Assembly (NCBI GenBank): GCA_934229395.1
Contig: CAKQDL010000031.1
Coordinates: forward strand, 1-23,059
Direction: 5' to 3'
DNA from: an uncultured Peptococcaceae bacterium
Lineage (GTDB): Bacteria > Bacillota > Peptococcia > Peptococcales > Peptococcaceae
Length of the DNA stretch: 23,059 bases
The notes under the pieces were generated by a model that was not told where the DNA came from, did no database searches, and saw only the letters and a list, made by a program, of their open reading frames with translations. Every line of letters begins with the position of its first letter. The stretch's first letter is position 1. A program made the position numbers and the translations under genes. Below, one piece after another: positions 22,945 to 23,059 of the stretch.

Positions 22945-23059
22945 GCCTACTACGGTATCAATTTCCCAATGACCGCATTCAGTTCTTTCCGCGATTGTAG
23001 CCGGACGCTCATCGATACTCTTACCGGAAATGCGTTTGTGCTGTCTCACTTTCATGCGC
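22945..23059 (-). pseudogene. IS30-family transposase fragment
   Basis: The minus-strand frame reads RISGKSIDERPATIAERTE then CGHWEIDTVVG. This is the start of the IS30-family catalytic domain, including the first Asp of its DDE triad (in WEIDTVVG). Right after VVG the similarity stops and unrelated residues continue in the same frame to a stop at 22801, so the rest of the catalytic domain (second Asp and Glu) is missing. The N-terminal helix-turn-helix part would lie beyond the right edge. The junction near 22945 marks the break. This copy cannot encode an active transposase. Confidence 0.8.

Noticed and set aside
1..23059. CRISPR arrays, tRNA or rRNA genes, phage or toxin-antitoxin modules
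   Set aside because: No regularly spaced repeats, cloverleaf-like genes, rRNA signatures, phage genes or paired toxin-antitoxin ORFs were seen on reading both strands.

Overview
This window comes from a low-to-mid GC Firmicutes (Bacillota) chromosome, most likely an anaerobe near the Clostridia/Negativicutes boundary. The evidence is the strong AGGAGG-type ribosome binding sites, the four-cysteine L28 protein, a GatB/YqeY-domain gene, a single-chain PurL of about 1243 residues, and a ykkC-class riboswitch in front of purine genes. The genus cannot be fixed from sequence alone. One transposon remnant lies at each edge: the right end of an IS3/IS150-type element (1-720) and a broken IS30-type transposase (22945-23059).

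The left third (about 720-9100) is housekeeping and accessory genes in short units separated by clear hairpin terminators. It holds a GGDEF-EAL cyclic-di-GMP protein with a degenerate GGDEF site and an intact EAL site. A convergent mutY / LCP-family pair follows on the minus strand. Next is a tiny self-contained unit (extended -10 promoter, 25-codon ORF with a TTG start, strong terminator), then a degenerate CPBP-like membrane protein and rpmB on the minus strand. The last unit here is a four-gene run: two membrane-anchored proteins built from DnaJ-type CxxCxGxG motifs without a J domain, then a YqeY-family gene and a YraN-family nuclease gene.

The centre and right (9100-21800) is one purine operon, purE-purB-purC-purF-purM-purN-purH-purD-purL. 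It encodes every step from PRPP to IMP except PurK. Its leader carries a ykkC-class aptamer, read here as a PRPP-sensing (subtype 2b) riboswitch because of the genes it precedes. The conserved 3' end of the aptamer is also the 5' arm of a 22-bp intrinsic terminator just before purE. An inverted repeat overlaps the -35 of one candidate promoter. The pur genes use strongly biased codons (proline nearly always CCA or CCT), which suggests high expression.

Beyond the purL terminator lie a short, apparently frameshifted coding remnant (about 21888-22090) and an unrecognised minus-strand protein made of two copies of the same roughly 50-residue unit. The IS30 fragment closes the window. The observations most worth following up are the riboswitch leader, the J-less zinc-finger membrane pair, the 25-codon unit at 5946-6150, and the two-repeat protein.
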